Assembly (NCBI GenBank): GCA_934149515.1
Contig: CAKPFD010000006.1
Coordinates: 16,298-80,297, forward strand
Source: an uncultured Bacilli bacterium
Lineage (GTDB): Bacteria; Bacillota_I; Bacilli_A; RF39; UBA660
Reading direction: 5' to 3'
DNA length: 64,000 bases
A model generated the notes under the pieces. That model did not search any database. It was not told the DNA's origin and saw only the letters and a list, made by a program, of their open reading frames with translations. Positions 52,006 to 61,302 of the stretch are shown in pieces. Both the position numbers and the translations under genes were made by a program. Each line of letters begins with the position of its first letter. The stretch's first letter is position 1.

Positions 52006-52599
52006 TCAATTTTTTTTAACAAATATACTTTTACATACTTGAAAATATTCAATCATCGAAACAATTGACATAATCGTAGCAAAGTAAATAAGAAAATCTG
52101 CTACTCGAAGATTAAAACATTCAAACGGTAAATTATAAAAAAAAGTAAGAACAACTCCACTCATCATAGCAGCAGTTTTAATTTTACCACTTGTAATTGC
52201 TGCCACAACTTTACCATGACTTGCTGCTTCCATTTTCAAAGCATCAACAACAGTATCACGAAAAATAATAACAACAGGAACAAATCCAGGAATAAATCCT
52301 TTAACTGCCAATATAATTAAAGCACTATTGACTAAAACTTTATCTGCAATAGCATCTAACATCTTCCCAAGATCTGTTACTTGATGATGTTTTCTTGCTA
52401 GATAACCATCTAAAAAGTCAGTAATACTAGCAAGTAAAAACAAAATACCAGCTACTATAAATTGACTTTTCACATAAATACCACCAATTAAGAATTTAGG
52501 AAATTCAATTCCCAATTGATAAAATGGAAATAATAACAAAATGATCATAATAATCGTTACAACAATACGCGATATGGTTAATTTAGTTGGTGTATTCAT
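52006..52599 (-). CDS. pgsA: CDP-diacylglycerol-glycerol-3-phosphate phosphatidyltransferase
   Basis: Makes phosphatidylglycerol phosphate. The 197-residue membrane enzyme has the CDP-alcohol phosphatidyltransferase motif in TDFLDGYLARKHH, continuing as DLGKMLDAIADK. It overlaps the rodZ-like gene by 17 bases. The product PG is the substrate of the LtaS-like enzyme at 2972-5050. Confidence 0.95.
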   Translation of the reverse strand: MNTPTKLTISRIVVTIIMIILLLFPFYQLGIEFPKFLIGGIYVKSQFIVAGILFLLASITDFLDGYLARKHHQVTDLGKMLDAIADKVLVNSALIILAVKGFIPGFVPVVIIFRDTVVDALKMEAASHGKVVAAITSGKIKTAAMMSGVVLTFFYNLPFECFNLRVADFLIYFATIMSIVSMIEYFQVCKSIFVKKN

Positions 52600-53068
52600 A
52601 ATTCAATACCCCCTTTAATTCACTATTAATGGTTGGTTTTTTATTTATTTCTTTAATTGCCACTACCGCCAAGAAAATAAATAAAAGAAAAATAATAAAA
52701 GCAAAAATAATCGGCCACCAATTAATTTTCTTTTTATATTCTTTGGTATAAGGAGAATGAATCTTTTTCTGTTCTTGTTCTTCTTTTTGTTTTTGTGCTT
52801 CCATAATATCTGTTAATGAAATCTTAGAAGTATGCTCAAATAAAAAATCATTAAATTCATCTTGTACTTTCATAGGATCTAATCCTAAATATTTTGCATA
52901 TTCTTTCATTAGTCCTTTCAATTCATACATATCTTTAAAAGCTCTAATATTAGCACTTTCCATATTCTCAATTTCATTTACTGATAACGACAAATCTTCT
53001 GCCGCTTCTTCTATACTAACGCCATGATTACGACGCGTACTTTTAAGATATTCTCCTAATTCTTTCAT
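52583..53068 (-). CDS. rodZ: RodZ-like HTH membrane protein (YmfM type)
   Basis: The start at 53068 follows AGGTGCAC. The 161-residue protein has an N-terminal HTH (LGEYLKSTRRNHGVSIEEAAEDLSLSVNEIENMES), a helical link, a Lys-rich stretch and one membrane helix at about 122-143, with only a short outer tail (about 18 residues). RodZ links MreB to the wall machinery. The large outer beta domain of E. coli RodZ is missing. Confidence 0.85.
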   Translation of the reverse strand: MKELGEYLKSTRRNHGVSIEEAAEDLSLSVNEIENMESANIRAFKDMYELKGLMKEYAKYLGLDPMKVQDEFNDFLFEHTSKISLTDIMEAQKQKEEQEQKKIHSPYTKEYKKKINWWPIIFAFIIFLLFIFLAVVAIKEINKKPTINSELKGVLNYEYTN

Positions 53069-53090
53069 GTGCACCTCGATTATTTAAATA

Positions 53091-53440
53091 TAATTATTTC
53101 ATAAGCCATGTTCTGTTCCTATTTCTAGGCGACAAGTATCTATCTACTATTTCTAGTCCTTAGCGCAATTCGTATTCTTTTGCTAAAGCTCCCCTACCAA
53201 AATTTGGGTTTCTCGCTCGTGGGGTTTACCGCGTTTCACTTTTTGGTTTCCCAAAACATCGTCTCTGTGGCACGTTAGAAAAATACATCATGAGATAATC
53301 TTTTAGATGTATTTTAAGCCGTTAGAATGATCTACCTTAGGTTATTTTTTCCCTAAGCACGAACACTACCATCATCACAGATGGTGCGAGCATGGACTTT
53401 CCTCTAGAGTAATATACTCTAGCACTTGTCCGAAATAATT
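53091..53440 (-). ncRNA. rnpB: RNase P RNA, bacterial class B
   Basis: On the minus strand the conserved GAGGAAAGTCCATGCTC lies near the 5' end and ACAGAACATGGCTTA near the 3' end. AATTATTTC and GAAATAATT at the two ends form helix P1. The length of about 350 bases and its place after gpsB are as in B. subtilis. The 5' end overlaps the gpsB stop codon by two bases, so it is probably processed from, or starts within, the gpsB transcript region. Confidence 0.93.
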
Positions 53441-53771
53441 ATGAATGATCTTTTCCATAAACCATTTTTTCCAGTTGACTAAGTCTTCTTAAAATATCAA
53501 CATTACTAATTTCTGTTGTGTCTGCTGTTGTTTTTGCTATTTCAACATTCATATTAGCATTTCTCAAATCTTGTTTCAATGACATAATTTCGCGCAACAA
53601 TTCTGCTTTTTCTTTTTCCAAGCTATCAATTATAGCAAAAAATTGTTCATAATCACCAATGATAATGTCAAGAAATTGATCTACTTCTTTCAACCGATAT
53701 CCTCTTGTATCAATTTTAAAATCCTTCTCTAAAATCTCTTGCGGTGTCAATGTAATTTTATTCTGGTACAT
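53439..53771 (-). CDS. gpsB: Cell-cycle protein GpsB
   Basis: A DivIVA-family protein that links PBP1 to the division site. The 110-residue protein has ITLTPQEILEKDFKIDTRGYRLKEVDQFLD at the N-terminus and a coiled coil (about 35-75), then a short C-terminal domain (ILRRLSQLEKMVYG) as in GpsB. Its partner PBP1A is encoded close by at 55523. Confidence 0.93.
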   Translation of the reverse strand: MYQNKITLTPQEILEKDFKIDTRGYRLKEVDQFLDIIIGDYEQFFAIIDSLEKEKAELLREIMSLKQDLRNANMNVEIAKTTADTTEISNVDILRRLSQLEKMVYGKDHS

Positions 53772-53813
53772 ACTATCACCAATCCCTTACACCTACATTT
53801 TCGCAAAAATAAA

Positions 53814-53921
53814 CTATTTTGTCAATGTCTTCAAAAAAACTTCCACGTGTTCTACCAAAATCGCTTCATGAATTTTATCTTGCATTTTATTTAATTGTAA
53901 AATTATATCTTTCCTCTGCAT
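53814..53921 (-). CDS. Possible small protein upstream of gpsB (35 residues)
   Basis: ATG at 53921, AAAGGAG ten bases upstream, TAG at 53814. The product, beginning MQRKDIILQLNKMQDKIHE, would be one amphipathic helix. A competing ATG four bases upstream in another frame gives only 13 codons. The TTGACA that could serve gpsB overlaps its end. Weakly supported. Confidence 0.35.
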   Translation of the reverse strand: MQRKDIILQLNKMQDKIHEAILVEHVEVFLKTLTK

Positions 53922-54059
53922 GTTTCATCCACTCCTTTTTCTTATATTTTATATTTTAGCAAAACAAATGGAATTTGAAAATCGATTCGACAAACAAAGA
54001 TATTCTTTGACAAATAAGAAAGAATCATTTATACTAAGGCTAAATTTTGAGGTGAATTT

Positions 54060-54803
54060 ATGAAACAAACAGAAATAATGGAACAAGTAAATAACTTTTT
54101 TGAAAATGAAAAGGAGCAAACCCTATTTAAAGGGCTTGGAAAACTTCCTTTAATTTCTAATCAATGGTTTTATTTAAGAGATTTAAAGACTTGGAAAGAT
54201 GAAAGACTTCAAGTCTATCAAGATACTGAAGATAAAACTAGGATTAGATGCAAAGGACAAAATTTAGCCTTTACATTACAAAGAGATAATATAGATAATT
54301 ATTATGTAGATCATTTGCTACTTGGCGATATTAAAGAGGAAGTATTTGATTTTTCTATGCGTAGAAAAAAGGCAATAGAACTTTATGGACAAACGATACA
54401 AGAAGAAAATAATTTTATCGTCAAGTATATTGATAAAAAGGGAATCCATATATTCCATATTGAAAATAATGCTTTAGATATTACTACGTTATCAAAAGAT
54501 GAAAAAGAAATAATCCAACAAGTCCATTTTTATCAAAATGATAAAGATGCCATCATCATGGATCATGACACCGAAGAAAACAAACAATATGTTCGCAATG
54601 AATATATCTCCTTAGAGCAAAAATATCCAACTATTACGGGTTATATTAATGAAATCATGCCGATTTTTAATCATACCTTACAACATTGTTTTGATACTCA
54701 AAAAGACAAAGTGTATCAAATTGAAAGAAAACAAGAAAAACAACCAACAGTGAAAAATAATGCCAAAATTTTAACAATGCAAAACAAAGAAATTTCACAA
54801 TGA
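54060..54803 (+). CDS. Hypothetical protein, soluble
   Basis: The 247-residue protein starts after TGAGGTGAATTT. It has no signal or membrane segment. A central region alternates strands (RIRCKGQNLAFTLQRDNIDNYYVDHLLLGD, NNFIVKYIDKKGIHIFHIENN) and the C-terminal 40 residues are Lys/Gln-rich. No family is recognised. It is single, with its own terminator, between gpsB (divergent) and recU. Confidence 0.6.
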   Translation: MKQTEIMEQVNNFFENEKEQTLFKGLGKLPLISNQWFYLRDLKTWKDERLQVYQDTEDKTRIRCKGQNLAFTLQRDNIDNYYVDHLLLGDIKEEVFDFSMRRKKAIELYGQTIQEENNFIVKYIDKKGIHIFHIENNALDITTLSKDEKEIIQQVHFYQNDKDAIIMDHDTEENKQYVRNEYISLEQKYPTITGYINEIMPIFNHTLQHCFDTQKDKVYQIERKQEKQPTVKNNAKILTMQNKEISQ

Positions 54804-54817
54804 TATTTCTTTTTTGT
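54780..54817 (+). terminator. Terminator of the gene at 54060
   Basis: AAAGAAAT, a nine-base loop, ATATTTCTTT followed by TTTG. Confidence 0.6.
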
Positions 54818-54957
54818 TCCATATTTACACACAATTTATCCCTACTTGACAAAAAAAGAAAAAAAAAAAAAATAAATCATGTGATTTTATACTTTTGTAC
54901 AAAAGAAATGATGGTAATCCCCAAAAAAATATTGTATAATATCTCTAGGTGGTTAAG

Positions 54958-55536
54958 ATGAATTATCCTAACGGTATCAAAAAAACAAATCAACATACAA
55001 TAAATTATAGTCGCCGTGGAATGAATTTAGAAGATGATATTAATCAAAGTAATCAATATTATAGGCAAAAAGGAATGGCTTATATCTACAAAAAGCCAAC
55101 GCCAATTAAAATTACAAAGGTTGATTTTAACAATAAAAAAAACAAAGTCATTAAAGAAGCCTTTTTTATGGAACCATCAACAACAGATTATAATGGTATC
55201 TATCAAGGATATTATATTGATTTTGAAGCTAAGGAAACCAAAAATAAAACTTCTTTCCCACTAGCGAACATTCATCCCCATCAAATAGAACACTTAAAAC
55301 ACATCATAGAACAGAAAGGAATTGCTTTTTTAATTGTTCGATTTACGACTTTAAACAAAACCTTTGTATTAGAAGGAGATATGTTTTTCAAGTATTTAGA
55401 GCAAGCAAAAACAAAATCAATTCCTTTAAAATACTTTATATCAAATGGATGGTTAATAGAAGAGAAATTGAATCCCAGATTAGATTACTTAAAAATCATA
55501 GATACGATTATTGGAGGTAAAAATGAAAAAGAATAA
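54958..55536 (+). CDS. recU: Holliday junction resolvase RecU
   Basis: The start at 54958 follows AGGTGGTTAAG. The 192-residue protein has NYSRRGMNLEDDINQSNQYY, PSTTDYNGIYQGYYIDFEAKETKNKTSFPLANIHPHQ (catalytic Asp/Glu/Lys set) and a C-terminal VRFTTLNKTFVL. RecU resolves crossovers and modulates RecA. It overlaps the pbp1A start, the usual Bacilli pairing. Confidence 0.95.
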   Translation: MNYPNGIKKTNQHTINYSRRGMNLEDDINQSNQYYRQKGMAYIYKKPTPIKITKVDFNNKKNKVIKEAFFMEPSTTDYNGIYQGYYIDFEAKETKNKTSFPLANIHPHQIEHLKHIIEQKGIAFLIVRFTTLNKTFVLEGDMFFKYLEQAKTKSIPLKYFISNGWLIEEKLNPRLDYLKIIDTIIGGKNEKE

Positions 55537-58408
55537 AACAAAAACAAGGGTAAACAAAACAAAAAAACCACAACAAGAAAAAATTAAAAATCCTAAATTA
55601 GCACAAATCTTCATTGGTTGTTTCGTCATACTAATGTTGATTAGTTACTTTATCCTAGGTGGCTTGCTAACTGTATTTTTAGGACTTGGTATTTTAATCA
55701 TTGTGGGTCTTGCCAAATTATTAGATAGTGTTCGTAATAAACCAAAAAAGAAAAAATTAGTAAATATAATCTTAATTACAATTTTATCTCTTGGTATACT
55801 AGCTATGGTAGGGGCAATTGCTTTTATTGGATATGTTGTAGCTGAAGCACCAAAATTCGATGTAAAACAACTAAACGCCAAAGAACCATCTATTCTATAT
55901 GATATCAATAATGAAGAATATGAAAAGCTAGGAAGTGAAATGCGAGAAAAAATCTCTTACGATGAACTTCCAGAAGTACTAGTCGATGCCATTGTTGCAA
56001 CAGAAGATTCAAGATTTTTCCAACACAATGGATTTGATGCCCCACGTTTCTTAAAAGCTTCCTTAGGACAATTCGCAGGACATAAAGATGCAGGTGGTGC
56101 TTCTACTTTATCAATGCAAGTTATCAAAAATACTTTTACAACAAGTGAAGCAAGTGGTTTTAAAGGAATTGTTCGTAAATTTACAGATATTTATCTATCC
56201 GTTTTTAAACTAGAAAAAAATTACACGAAAGAACAAATTATTGAATTCTATGTCAACAATCACAACTTAGGAGATAATATTTATGGTGTCAGTCAAGCTG
56301 CAAGAGTATACTTCAACAAAGATGTAAAAGATTTAAACCTATCAGAAGCAGCAGTCTTAGCTGGTATGTTTAAAGCACCTAATTTATATAAACCAACAAA
56401 TGAAAAAAATATGGAAGCAATCACAAAAAGAAGAAATACGGTTTTATACTTAATGGAACGTCATGGTTATATCACTAGCGAACAACGAAAAATAGCAAGT
56501 GAAATCAGTATCGCCTCTTTAGTAGATTACAACAAAGAAGCATCAACTGGAATTAGTGAATATCAAGGCTATATCGATACTGTTGTCGATGAAATTGAAA
56601 AGAAATATAATGTTAACCCATACGTTGTTCCAATGTTAATTTACACTAACTTAGATCGTAGCAAACAAGATGGCCTAAATCGTGTAATGAATGGACAAAG
56701 CTATACTTGGATAAATGATGTCATTCAAAGTGGTGTTACTGTCTTAGATAGTCAAACTGGTAAAATATTAGCAATTGGTGCTGGTAGAAATAAAACTGGT
56801 GTAAATGAATTAAACTTAGCAACAAGTGATGATATCAAACGTCAACCAGGATCAACTGCAAAACCACTATTTGATTATGGACCATTAATTGAATATAACA
56901 ATGCCTCAACCTATGGTTATAACGATAATGGTAACTATCGATTATTTGTCGATGAACCTTATTCCTATACTAATGGAAAATCTATTAATAACTGGGATGG
57001 ATCATTTATGGGTGCCATGAGTATTCGTAGAGCGCTTGCCCTATCTCGAAACATTCCAGCCTTAAAAGCTTTCCAACAAGTAGACAATAAAAAGATTATT
57101 GAATTTGTACAAAAATTAGGTATTGAGCCAGAAATTGAAAATGGTAAAATTCATGAAGCCCACTCTCTTGGTTCATTTACCGGTGTTAATTCTATGCAAA
57201 TGGCTGCTGCTTATGCTGCTTTCTCAAACGGTGGATATTACAATGAACCTTATTCCGTCAGCAAAGTCGTATTCAGAGATACAGGTGAAGAAAAAAAACA
57301 CGAAGAGAAAAAGGTACAGGCAATGAGCGATGCAACAGCTTATATGATTACAAGTATTTTAGATGATGTTTCCATTACAACGGGTGGTTCAATGCCAAAT
57401 ATAGCTATGAAAACTGGTACAACTAACTTCCCAGAAAGTTATAGAAGAAAACTAGGTATGGCAGATGATGCAATTCGTGACTCTTGGGTTATCGGTTACA
57501 CAACTAAAACTGTAATTGGTATGTGGTATGGATATAAAGAAACAACACAAGAATCTGTATCACAAGGATACTACTGTCACAATATTGCAGGAACACTACA
57601 ACGTGATAAACTATTTACAGCACTAGCAAAAGAAATATTTGAAAAAGATAAAGAAGAATTCAAAATGCCAAACAGTGTTGTAAGATTACCAATCGTAGCA
57701 GGAAGTAATCCAGCAAAAATTGCCGGAAATGGTTATGCTGGAGCTGTTGTCTACGAATACTTCAAAAAAGGTGCAGAACCAAATAGTACCCAAACAGAAG
57801 AAAATTTAGCTGCTCCTGGCAATTTAAAAGTAAATTACAACGAAAGTAATAACACTGTTAGCTTATTATGGGATGCTGTTACACCAACAACTACCGATGC
57901 CTCATATGGAACATTTGGATACAATGTTTACTTCAACAACACCCTACTTGGTTTCACATCTCAAACGAACTATACAATTAATCAACCTACTACACCTTAT
58001 GGAACTTACAAAGTCATCGCAACTTACAAAAGCTATGATGGCATCCAAAGTGCAGCTGCTACATATGAGTTGAAAAAAATTAGTAAAACACTAAAAGTAC
58101 AGCAAGTAGAAAAAATAGAAAAAGAAAGCTTTAATCTTTCAGAAATTACCAATTATTTCAAAGTAACAGAAGATGGCGAAAATGTTACTGACAAAACATC
58201 AAATTGGACCGCTGCTAGTATCAAAAATAGTAGTGGAGAAAATATTCCATTAACAACCAAAACATTAACAACACCAGGTACATACAAATTAATTTACCAT
58301 TTCACTTATAATGGAGAAACAAAATCAACCCAAGAAATTACAATAACTATTATCGCAAAAGATCCAATTGATAATCCAGATGACAATCAAACTACTCCAT
58401 CCAATTAA
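55523..58408 (+). CDS. ponA: Class A penicillin-binding protein PBP1A
   Basis: The start at 55523 follows GGAGGTAAAA. The 961-residue protein has a Lys-rich cytoplasmic end, membrane helices between about 30 and 110, a GT51 glycosyltransferase domain (TEDSRFFQHNGFDAPR, GGASTLSMQVIKN), and a transpeptidase domain with GSTAKPL (SxxK), SRN and KTGT. An FN3-like domain (about 770-850) and a further beta domain follow. It makes and cross-links peptidoglycan. It has two membrane-type segments instead of one before the GT51 domain. Confidence 0.95.
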   Translation: MKKNKTKTRVNKTKKPQQEKIKNPKLAQIFIGCFVILMLISYFILGGLLTVFLGLGILIIVGLAKLLDSVRNKPKKKKLVNIILITILSLGILAMVGAIAFIGYVVAEAPKFDVKQLNAKEPSILYDINNEEYEKLGSEMREKISYDELPEVLVDAIVATEDSRFFQHNGFDAPRFLKASLGQFAGHKDAGGASTLSMQVIKNTFTTSEASGFKGIVRKFTDIYLSVFKLEKNYTKEQIIEFYVNNHNLGDNIYGVSQAARVYFNKDVKDLNLSEAAVLAGMFKAPNLYKPTNEKNMEAITKRRNTVLYLMERHGYITSEQRKIASEISIASLVDYNKEASTGISEYQGYIDTVVDEIEKKYNVNPYVVPMLIYTNLDRSKQDGLNRVMNGQSYTWINDVIQSGVTVLDSQTGKILAIGAGRNKTGVNELNLATSDDIKRQPGSTAKPLFDYGPLIEYNNASTYGYNDNGNYRLFVDEPYSYTNGKSINNWDGSFMGAMSIRRALALSRNIPALKAFQQVDNKKIIEFVQKLGIEPEIENGKIHEAHSLGSFTGVNSMQMAAAYAAFSNGGYYNEPYSVSKVVFRDTGEEKKHEEKKVQAMSDATAYMITSILDDVSITTGGSMPNIAMKTGTTNFPESYRRKLGMADDAIRDSWVIGYTTKTVIGMWYGYKETTQESVSQGYYCHNIAGTLQRDKLFTALAKEIFEKDKEEFKMPNSVVRLPIVAGSNPAKIAGNGYAGAVVYEYFKKGAEPNSTQTEENLAAPGNLKVNYNESNNTVSLLWDAVTPTTTDASYGTFGYNVYFNNTLLGFTSQTNYTINQPTTPYGTYKVIATYKSYDGIQSAAATYELKKISKTLKVQQVEKIEKESFNLSEITNYFKVTEDGENVTDKTSNWTAASIKNSSGENIPLTTKTLTTPGTYKLIYHFTYNGETKSTQEITITIIAKDPIDNPDDNQTTPSN

Positions 58409-58436
58409 AAAAATTCCTCAATTAAGGGGAATTTTT
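58407..58436. terminator. Terminator between pbp1A and nth
   Basis: AAATTCC, loop TCAATTAA, GGGGAATTT then TTT; A run on the other side, so it may act in both directions. Confidence 0.8.
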
Positions 58437-59066
58437 TCTTTTGGCATCACGGCAAATAACCTGTAAAGGGCAATTATCACACATCGGCTTTACTGCCTTA
58501 CAATAATATCGTCCAAATAGAACCAATTGTAAATGGCGTCTAGCCCATGTATTCCTTGGAAATGCTCGCTTTAATTTTTCTTCAACCTGCAAAAGATTAT
58601 CATTTTCTTTAGCTAATTGAAATCGTTTACTAAGGCGTTCCACATGCGTATCAACAGCAAAAGCTGGCATTTGATAATATTCACTTAAAAAAACATTAAT
58701 TGTTTTACGACCAACACCAGGAAATTTTTCTAATTCCTTACGTTTTGTAGGCACAATTCCTTGATAATTAGCATCCAATAAGGCGGCAATTTGCTGAACA
58801 TATTGAGCCTTTTTATGATAAGAACCAATTGGTTTTAACAAATCTTCCAAATCATGAATATCCGCTTGTGACAAAAGATGTACATTAGGATATTTTTTAA
58901 ACAAAACAGGAGTAACCATATTAACACGTTTATCAGTAGATTGAGCACTCAAAACAATCGCAATAAGCAATTCATAATCTTTTTGGTATACTAATTCACA
59001 TTTTGGATCAGGAAACAAGGTATCTAAATAATCCACAATTATTTTAACTTTATCATTCTTCTTCAT
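58422..59066 (-). CDS. nth: Endonuclease III (DNA glycosylase/AP lyase)
   Basis: Removes oxidised pyrimidines. The start at 59066 lies within the end of dnaD; an ATG at 59084 is also possible. The 214-residue protein has LLIAIVLSAQSTDKRVN, the helix-hairpin-helix GVGRKTINVFL with catalytic Lys, AVDTHVERLSKRF with catalytic Asp, and the Fe-S motif CKAVKPMCDNCPLQVIC. The dnaD-nth order is typical of Bacilli. Confidence 0.95.
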   Translation of the reverse strand: MKKNDKVKIIVDYLDTLFPDPKCELVYQKDYELLIAIVLSAQSTDKRVNMVTPVLFKKYPNVHLLSQADIHDLEDLLKPIGSYHKKAQYVQQIAALLDANYQGIVPTKRKELEKFPGVGRKTINVFLSEYYQMPAFAVDTHVERLSKRFQLAKENDNLLQVEEKLKRAFPRNTWARRHLQLVLFGRYYCKAVKPMCDNCPLQVICRDAKRKNSP

Positions 59067-59730
59067 CTTCTTCAAACCAATCATAGTCAAACACTTCTAC
59101 TGGCTCTTTTTCTTTCATTGCCTTTTTACGGTTATGTAGAAATTGTTCAACATCTTCCTTTGTTTTTAATTTCTTTTTATCCCATTCATACAAAATCTTA
59201 TCAATATATCGAATACTAGAAACACCATTTAAAATAGCCTCTTTGACAGCTTCTAAAATAATATCTTCCTGAAAATTATGCAACCATGCTTTAATAACCT
59301 CAAACTCACTAGGACTAAGTGTTCTACCAAACTCTTTTTCTATTCGCTCATAAATATCACTATTCACAGCAGATTGTGATTGTTTACTTTCAACTATTTG
59401 ATCAACTAATAACATTTGATATTTTTCATAAAAAATACTTAGATCAATATACTCTTCTAAAACATTTTTATCATTTTTAGATGCAGCTACTACTAATATT
59501 TTTTTATCTGTTAAATTAGCAAGCAATCCCATCACTTTTTTTAATTCTAATCCTAGATCATCACACATTATTTGTGGATCGAAAATAAAAGTTTTACCCT
59601 TTTCTTTCAGATACATCAAAAAGACAAACTCGTCTAAAGACAAATTTAATTTTTTATAATTTTTAATAGCATATAAAGGAATATGAATACTTCTTTGCAT
59701 CATAAGATCATTTAAAATTTCTTGATTCAT
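59053..59730 (-). CDS. dnaD: Replication initiation protein DnaD
   Basis: Primosome protein. The 225-residue protein has an N-terminal winged helix (LNLSLDEFVFLMYLKE, DDLGLELKKVMGLLANLTDKKIL), a C-terminal DnaD/DnaB2 domain (IEKEFGRTLSPSEFEVIKAWL ... YIDKILYEWDKKKLKT) and an acidic end DWFEEDEEE. It overlaps cca upstream and nth downstream. Confidence 0.93.
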   Translation of the reverse strand: MNQEILNDLMMQRSIHIPLYAIKNYKKLNLSLDEFVFLMYLKEKGKTFIFDPQIMCDDLGLELKKVMGLLANLTDKKILVVAASKNDKNVLEEYIDLSIFYEKYQMLLVDQIVESKQSQSAVNSDIYERIEKEFGRTLSPSEFEVIKAWLHNFQEDIILEAVKEAILNGVSSIRYIDKILYEWDKKKLKTKEDVEQFLHNRKKAMKEKEPVEVFDYDWFEEDEEE

Positions 59731-60844
59731 GGGTTTCCTCCTTTTTAATTATCATTGGATATAACAACTGACAAGTTTTAAGTAATGGCTTCTTTTTATT
59801 AGTTATTTTTTTCTCTAAAACAAGTTCTTCTAATTGACAATAAATTTCATTTAAAAATGGCCCAGGCTGAACTTGTAAATATTTCAAAATTTCTTCCGAT
59901 GTTACAGCCAAATCACTACGTTTATGAATAGGTAAATTAGTATAAGTCTTTATAATTGTTTTTTTATCAAGTCCTAAAATCTCACCTGCTACAGTACATG
60001 GATAAAGTCCATATTGATATAAAGTTTTTAAAGAAAGTGGATGACTTTTCAAACAAGCACGAATATCTTCCATTTGCTTTCGTTCATTACGTGTAAAAGG
60101 ATAAATATTATCTACTTCTAACATTGTCCAAATACCAATCACTTGACTGCATGGAACAATTTGTTCTAGTTTCATAAGAGACAATTCTTCATCTAATTGC
60201 AAGGATTGAAGTAACTTTATACCATATAATACGTTAGAGCTTGCAAAAATTTTGGTTAATTCTTCTTTTTTTCTCTGAAAAGATAAATTACTTAGTAAAT
60301 ATTTTGTTTGTAAAATAGCCTCTTCTACTTCTGGAGCTAAAGAAAAATGTAATGTAGTGGCAAACCGAATAGCACGCAAAATTCGCAATACATCTTGCTG
60401 AAAACTAGCAATAGGTTCATCAATAGTTCGAATAATTTCTTGTTTTAAATCAACTATCCCATTTAATGGATCTATGATTTTCTTGTGTTTATCCATGCAA
60501 ATTGTATTAATCGTAAAATCACGTCTTTTTAAATCTGTTGTTAAATCTTGGATATAAGCAATACTACTTGGTCTACGATTATCACAATAAGTAGTCTCAC
60601 TTCGGTAAGTTGTAATTTCAAATCTTACTTTTTTATAAATAACCGTAACAGAACCATACATATTTTTTGATAAACAAGCATCTGCAAAAATAGTTTTTAA
60701 ATCTTTCGGTGTAGCGTTGGTGGTAATATCAACATCATTTGAAGAAACATTTAATAAGTAATCTCGTACAAAACCTCCAACAATATAAGCTTCAAAACCA
60801 TTATCTTCTATAATAGATAATATTTTTAATGCTGCTTTTAACAT
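59708..60844 (-). CDS. cca: CCA-adding tRNA nucleotidyltransferase
   Basis: The start at 60844 follows AGGTGG at eight bases. The 378-residue enzyme has GFEAYIVGGFVRDYLL, DVDITTNATP (metal-binding DxD), the RRDFTINT motif and RILRAIRFATTL. It repairs or completes tRNA CCA ends; class II. An HD domain is not visible. It is first of the cca-dnaD-nth unit. Confidence 0.94.
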   Translation of the reverse strand: MLKAALKILSIIEDNGFEAYIVGGFVRDYLLNVSSNDVDITTNATPKDLKTIFADACLSKNMYGSVTVIYKKVRFEITTYRSETTYCDNRRPSSIAYIQDLTTDLKRRDFTINTICMDKHKKIIDPLNGIVDLKQEIIRTIDEPIASFQQDVLRILRAIRFATTLHFSLAPEVEEAILQTKYLLSNLSFQRKKEELTKIFASSNVLYGIKLLQSLQLDEELSLMKLEQIVPCSQVIGIWTMLEVDNIYPFTRNERKQMEDIRACLKSHPLSLKTLYQYGLYPCTVAGEILGLDKKTIIKTYTNLPIHKRSDLAVTSEEILKYLQVQPGPFLNEIYCQLEELVLEKKITNKKKPLLKTCQLLYPMIIKKEETHESRNFK

Positions 60845-60894
60845 TATCATCACCACCTACATTGTATCAGATAATTACTTAAAAGTCATGAATG

Positions 60895-60922
60895 TCCAAA
60901 AAAAAAGCCTTAATGGCTTCTT
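60895..60922 (-). terminator. Terminator of hup
   Basis: On the minus strand AAGCC, loop ATTAA, GGCTT followed by eight T. Confidence 0.85.
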
Positions 60923-60923
60923 A

Positions 60924-61196
60924 TTAGTTAACTGATTCTTTTAGAGCTGAGCCAGCTTTAAATGAAACAGCTTTTCTAGCAGCGATTTTTACTGTTTCTC
61001 CAGTTCTTGGATTACGTCCTTCACGTGCTGCTCTTTCAGACACACCGAATGTACCAAAACCAACTAAAGTTACTTTATCTCCTTGTTTTAAAGCTTCTGT
61101 TATGGTTTCAAATGTAGCATCAATCGCACGAGTTGCATCTGCTTTTGTTAATCCTGCTTTTTCAGCGACTGCCTCAACTAATTCTACTTTTTTCAT
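60924..61196 (-). CDS. hup: DNA-binding protein HU
   Basis: The nucleoid protein. The 90-residue product has VEAVAEKAGLTKADATRAIDATFETI and the DNA-binding arm VGFGTFGVSERAAREGRNPRTGETVKI. AGGAGGTATTACATACA precedes the start. Confidence 0.96.
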   Translation of the reverse strand: MKKVELVEAVAEKAGLTKADATRAIDATFETITEALKQGDKVTLVGFGTFGVSERAAREGRNPRTGETVKIAARKAVSFKAGSALKESVN

Positions 61197-61221
61197 TGTA
61201 TGTAATACCTCCTATTGTTTT

Positions 61222-61238
61222 TAAGCATATCATGCTTA
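61222..61238. repeat. Dyad over the hup transcription start
   Basis: TAAGCAT, 3 bases, ATGCTTA, directly downstream of the -10 box at 61240-61245; it could be an operator or a 5' leader hairpin. Confidence 0.5.
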
Positions 61239-61239
61239 C

Positions 61240-61268
61240 ATATTAAGAATAGCATGAATAGAAGGCAA
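61240..61268 (-). promoter_or_regulatory. Promoter of hup
   Basis: TTGCCT, 17 bases, TAATAT on the minus strand. Confidence 0.65.
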
Positions 61269-61302
61269 ACGCAACGTTTTTTGGTGCATTTTTACTTATT
61301 TT

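Noticed and set aside
53091..53440. An apparent 350-base gene-free gap with repeated short motifs
   Set aside because: Not a CRISPR or repeat region; it is the RNase P RNA gene with the conserved end motifs.
59053..59730. Use of TGA as a Trp codon (Mollicutes code)
   Set aside because: TGA ends dnaD and several other genes at expected family lengths, and Trp in conserved motifs is TGG.
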